This document shows, piece after piece, positions 24,358 through 27,055 of a DNA stretch of 27,055 bases. The translations under genes were made by a program, and so were the position numbers. This DNA comes from CAYTNY01 sp964439215 (GTDB taxonomy: Bacteria; Oederibacteriota; PGYV01; CAYTNY01). Where the stretch lies: positions 1 through 27,055 of the forward strand of contig CAYTNY010000024.1 of the NCBI GenBank assembly GCA_964439215.1. Reading direction: 5' to 3'. The notes under the pieces were generated by a model. That model searched no databases. It had not been told where the DNA came from and saw only the letters and a program-made list of their open reading frames with translations. How positions within the stretch are numbered: position 1 is the first letter of the stretch; each line of letters opens with the position of its first letter.

Positions 24358-24389
24358 ACCGTATTTAACGGTTTCCGGCCGCTTTTTTT
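24348..24389 (+). terminator. Intrinsic terminator of the MerR-GGDEF gene
   Basis: AACCGT (24357-24362) pairs with ACGGTT (24368-24373) over a 5-nt loop, and AAGCG (24348-24352) pairs with CGCTT (24380-24384) outside it. The stem is followed by a T-run (24383-24389). It overlaps the stop codon. On the minus strand no T-run follows, so it works one way only. Confidence 0.65.
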
Positions 24390-26407
24390 AGAAAATATAT
24401 ATGGGTGTCTATGTCGGTTCTTTCCGGATGATATTCTTTCAATTTTAAAAAATATTCAAGACTCTTTGAATATCTGTGTTTCTTGTAGTAGATTACAGCG
24501 GTGTTATAAAGAGCTTTATCGTAAGCAGGATCGGCTTCAAGGCTTTTTTTATACATTTTTAATGCTGATGCAGTGTCGTTCAGATTGTAAAAAGCATTTC
24601 CCATATTAAAAGGATATACAGGGTCCCGGTGAGAGATTTTATGAGCCAAATGAAAAAAATAAAGAGAATCTTTGAATTTTTCCGCGTTTTCCAGGAATGT
24701 CCCCGCGGTGTTTGCCGCAATGGAAAGATCTTTTATATAAAGTTCCCGTGTTTTTTTGTCCGGAATGCCGCTGTAAGTGCCCGCGATATTCCGCAGACTG
24801 TAATATTTCCATATGTTTTTCAATGCGTGTATGTATTCTTCCGAGGCATCCGCATGTTCTTTGGGTATGACCCTGTAAACGTTTCCCTTGGGCATTAATG
24901 TAAAATAAGCCTTATCAACCGCGCCTTTTTCCGGTTTATTGTATGAAAAATAAACCGGCATGGAACGTATATTCATTTTAATTATGCCGTCAATTATGGG
25001 GCCTATTGATTCTTTTCCCATTTTTTCCGTACGGAATGCCGGCAGGCGTATATCCGGATTTTGTTTTTTTAAACTGTCTCTGACCCATTTCATTGGAAGA
25101 ACGGCTGAACCCGCAAGTGTTACATCAGGGCGGTGGTTTTTTACGTATTTCAGGTACCACAAAGGAAAAACAACGGCGTCGCCTGTTATGAAAACAAGAG
25201 ATCCGGGCTCCAGCGAATCAAGTATGTTTTTGTTGTAATCATAAGCGAAAAAATGACGGGAATGATTATGATGCGGAAAATAAAAGACGATACTGAGCAG
25301 TACTATTGCCGATAAAGCGGATATTTTCAAAAACTTTTTCCTGAATAAAGCATCAATGCCTATGGCGGCGAGAACCGAAACAGGAAAGTAAACCGGCGTC
25401 AAGTAGGTTTCCATTATATAAAGGCGTTTGGGCGTCAGGTTGAGATATATGGAAACAACCAGAAGGAAAATTAAAGGGATGCCGGCCAGAAAATAAAAGA
25501 AGGCCCGGTTTGTCTTAAACATCCGGAAACATCCCGCTCCTGCAAACAGCGCCCCTATGTAAAGGAAGTTTTCCAGCAGTGAAGAGAAAAACTTTCCGGA
25601 CTGCCGCAGAGAGCTTATGACGGAACGGCTGCCTTCTGCTGTTAAATACTGATATCTCGTAAAAACCTGAATAAAACGCTCCAAAGTGTCGGGGCGGCCC
25701 CAGTTTATAAGCGCGGTTTCCGCTCTTATAAAAAGCGCCAGGTAAGCGCTGAAGCCTATGCAGAAAAAAATGAATGAGAAAACAAGAGTTTGGATGTTTA
25801 ATTTTCCGGTAAAAGAATTTTTGTAAAAAAGAAACAGGTAAGCGGGAAGAATAATAAGCTGAGACATATAATGATTCGTGAAACTCAGTCCGTAAACAAA
25901 AGCAAAAAGAAAAATCAAAGTTCTTGTGTTTTGTTTTTTGTCAAAGGTTAAAAGGCATATATGAGAGAGTATGATCGTAAATAGAATGTTTAAAATATAA
26001 ATTCCGCCTTTTGCCGTTATGGACTGCTGCCATATAAAGAAACCGAAAGAAAAGATCAGCGCCGAGGATAACGCCGGAAAAAAAGAATCCTTCTGCGGGA
26101 AAAAAGTTTTATACAGCCGCGAGGTGAATAAAAACAGGGCAAAAAAGGATATCAGAGAAAGAGCGGCGGAAAGGAGATAAACTCTGTATGAAATATCACC
26201 GGCGGGAAGCAGTGTAAAAGTTTTAGACATGAGGGTAAATAAAGGATAGCCGGGCGGATGCTGTATCCCCAGTATATATCCCGCGGTTATTGTTTCTCCG
26301 TTGTCTCCGTGATAAACCGCGGCAGGGATGCAAGACAGATATATATATATGACTAAAAAAGCCGAAAAATACAGAAAGAGTTTTTTTTGCAGGGTTCTTT
26401 GAACCAT
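24365..26407 (-). CDS. DUF2723 membrane protein with C-terminal TPR repeats
   Basis: The N-terminal 350 residues of this 680-residue protein are a multi-pass membrane region of the DUF2723 family, distantly related to GT39/PMT-type transferases. The diagnostic start is HGDNGETITAGYILGIQHPPGYPLF (Asp35, Glu38, His50), with the acidic residues in the first outer loop, where lipid-linked sugar transferases keep theirs. Residues about 375-560 form a soluble domain. The last 110 residues contain TPR-like repeats (DPVYPFNMGNAFYNLNDTA, DPAYDKALYNTAVIYYKKH, YSKSLEYFLKLKEYHPE). A glycosyl transfer role at the membrane is inferred from the family, with TPRs for partner binding. The gene starts 4 nt after the PilZ gene and is certainly in its operon. 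Confidence 0.8.
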   Translation of the reverse strand: MVQRTLQKKLFLYFSAFLVIYIYLSCIPAAVYHGDNGETITAGYILGIQHPPGYPLFTLMSKTFTLLPAGDISYRVYLLSAALSLISFFALFLFTSRLYKTFFPQKDSFFPALSSALIFSFGFFIWQQSITAKGGIYILNILFTIILSHICLLTFDKKQNTRTLIFLFAFVYGLSFTNHYMSQLIILPAYLFLFYKNSFTGKLNIQTLVFSFIFFCIGFSAYLALFIRAETALINWGRPDTLERFIQVFTRYQYLTAEGSRSVISSLRQSGKFFSSLLENFLYIGALFAGAGCFRMFKTNRAFFYFLAGIPLIFLLVVSIYLNLTPKRLYIMETYLTPVYFPVSVLAAIGIDALFRKKFLKISALSAIVLLSIVFYFPHHNHSRHFFAYDYNKNILDSLEPGSLVFITGDAVVFPLWYLKYVKNHRPDVTLAGSAVLPMKWVRDSLKKQNPDIRLPAFRTEKMGKESIGPIIDGIIKMNIRSMPVYFSYNKPEKGAVDKAYFTLMPKGNVYRVIPKEHADASEEYIHALKNIWKYYSLRNIAGTYSGIPDKKTRELYIKDLSIAANTAGTFLENAEKFKDSLYFFHLAHKISHRDPVYPFNMGNAFYNLNDTASALKMYKKSLEADPAYDKALYNTAVIYYKKHRYSKSLEYFLKLKEYHPERTDIDTHIYFLKKAAGNR

Positions 26408-26411
26408 TCCT

Positions 26412-26795
26412 TTATTCGCTGAAATGTTTTATTAATTTAAGTATTTTATCCCTGGAGCCTTCAATAATATGGAGACCCGCGGCATAACGGCCGAAAATTT
26501 TATATGCGTTTCTTTTTGTCCACTCTATACGGCATAGAATTTCAAATTTTTCGTTATCAATGGCTTTGTCGTGTACGCTTACGGTTATTGTGGTTCTTTC
26601 AGGAAAAAGAAAATCACAGTTTATCAGCATACCATCCGCGCTGACATTAATGGTGGTTGCCCGGAAAGATTCGCCGGTATGGAGCTTTGATTTTTCGCCT
26701 GTTATATCATCAGGGAAGTGTTTTACTTTGCAGGAGACACCCAAAATCTGAGTATAGCGGGGATGTCTGCGGGATTCTTTTTCCGGTTTTTTCAT
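26412..26795 (-). CDS. PilZ-domain protein (probable cyclic-di-GMP receptor)
   Basis: This 127-residue single-domain PilZ protein has both ligand-binding motifs: RxxxR as RRHPR (Arg9-Arg13) and NxSxxG as NVSADG (Asn50-Gly55). These are the residues that bind cyclic-di-GMP in characterised PilZ proteins, so binding is likely. The end of the domain (RYAAGLHIIEG) is also typical. An AGGTGG ribosome site precedes the ATG. It is encoded 4 nt before the DUF2723-TPR protein, which could be its output partner, and about 50 nt after tRNA-Leu on the same strand. No active diguanylate cyclase or phosphodiesterase is in the window. Confidence 0.9.
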   Translation of the reverse strand: MKKPEKESRRHPRYTQILGVSCKVKHFPDDITGEKSKLHTGESFRATTINVSADGMLINCDFLFPERTTITVSVHDKAIDNEKFEILCRIEWTKRNAYKIFGRYAAGLHIIEGSRDKILKLIKHFSE

Positions 26796-26845
26796 TTGTC
26801 CACCTTTTCTTTTTTTAAGGCATTATCAAGAAACCTTTTATTTAT

Positions 26846-26931
26846 TGGTACCGGAGGTCGGATTTGAACCGACATGCCTTTTCAGGCGGGGGATTTTGAG
26901 TCCCCTGTGTCTACCATTTCACCACTCCGGC
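26846..26931 (-). tRNA. tRNA-Leu (anticodon CAA)
   Basis: On the minus strand the acceptor stem GCCGGAG/CTCCGGT has a G-U first pair. The D arm matches class II tRNA-Leu (TGGTGAAATGGTAGACAC). The anticodon stem GGGGA/TCCCC holds the loop CTCAAAA with anticodon CAA, reading UUG. The long variable arm GCCT-GAAA-AGGC and T arm GTCGG-TTCAAAT-CCGAC are canonical, the discriminator is A, and CCA is encoded (26846-26848). The long variable arm and A73 confirm leucine identity. Confidence 0.96.
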
Positions 26932-26942
26932 GTTGTTTTATA

Positions 26943-26971
26943 ATACTATAAAAAAACAGGTATTTTGTCAA
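26943..26971 (-). promoter_or_regulatory. Promoter of tRNA-Leu
   Basis: On the minus strand TTGACA (complement of 26966-26971), a 17-bp spacer and TAGTAT (complement of 26943-26948) precede the tRNA by about 12 nt, giving a leader of roughly 5 nt. No clear terminator or second promoter is visible between the tRNA and the PilZ gene, so read-through is possible. Confidence 0.75.
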
Positions 26972-26997
26972 TCAATTAACATTTATAATTTTATGAA

Positions 26998-27055
26998 TAT
27001 AGATTGCAAGTTTTATTGCAACACTTCATAGAATCAAATTCCTTTTTTTTGCACA
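26998..27055 (-). repeat. Upstream element, copy 2 (tRNA-Leu side)
   Basis: Read on the minus strand, this is the second copy of the element at 215-274: TGTGC, an 8-A tract, TTTGATTCTAT, TTGCAA-N6-TTGCAA (27021-27004) and CTATA. It lies exactly 26 nt upstream of the tRNA-Leu -35 box, the same spacing as copy 1 to the bioY -35 box. The window ends at the TGTGC edge, so it may extend further. Confidence 0.8.

Noticed and set aside
215..27055. The end elements as terminal inverted repeats of a 26.8-kb transposon
   Set aside because: The interior is core chromosomal genes (rpoN, ptsI, polC, tRNA-Leu) without transposase or integrase, and the fixed promoter spacing fits a regulatory role better. 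It cannot be fully excluded.

Overview
This window reads as one contig from an uncultivated bacterium of roughly 40 percent G+C (by eye), rich in AUA, AGA and GGA/GGG codons. I cannot assign a phylum. The rpoN-hpf-ptsN-hprK order, a mannose-type PTS, and a PolC-type DNA polymerase in a genome with LPS-free-looking but lipoprotein- and glycosyltransferase-bearing surface genes suggest a candidate or deep-branching lineage rather than a well-known model group. No phage, insertion sequence, toxin-antitoxin or CRISPR array is visible.

Layout. Bases 1-361 hold no gene: a nested palindrome (8-81), a possibly structured stretch (118-206), a 60-bp element (215-274) and the bioY promoter. Bases 362-19260 are a run of same-strand, tightly packed and often overlapping genes: bioY, rpoN, then hpf, ptsN, hprK, yvcK, the four mannose-family PTS subunits (EIIA, EIIB, EIIC, EIID), HPr, enzyme I, galU, a CoA-disulfide-reductase-like flavoprotein, a PolC without its proofreading exonuclease, a GT39-like membrane glycosyltransferase and a secreted transglutaminase-like protein. 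After new promoters come a small lipoprotein and an inositol-monophosphatase-family protein (19319-20528), then a PhoU-like/DUF47 protein with its PiT phosphate permease (20623-22574). A membrane-anchored rhodanese (minus strand) diverges from a MerR-GGDEF fusion regulator (plus strand). The right end is a minus-strand unit: tRNA-Leu(CAA), a PilZ protein, and a DUF2723 membrane protein with C-terminal TPRs.

How the genes fit together. EI, HPr and the EII-Man subunits make a complete sugar-phosphotransfer chain. HprK can phosphorylate the regulatory serine of HPr, PtsN is a regulatory EIIA next to sigma-54, and YvcK is a carbon-metabolism and envelope factor. The cluster therefore looks like a carbon-status module joined to cell-envelope precursor synthesis (GalU, GT39). 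At the right end, PilZ and a degenerate GGDEF domain point to cyclic-di-GMP-related control.

Most unusual points: (1) a nearly identical 58-60-bp element at both ends of the window, in inverted orientation, each copy lying exactly 26 nt upstream of a TTGACA -35 box (bioY and tRNA-Leu); (2) a PolC lacking the exonuclease normally inserted in its PHP domain; (3) a MerR HTH fused to a degenerate GGDEF domain; (4) an atypical HPr active-site loop.
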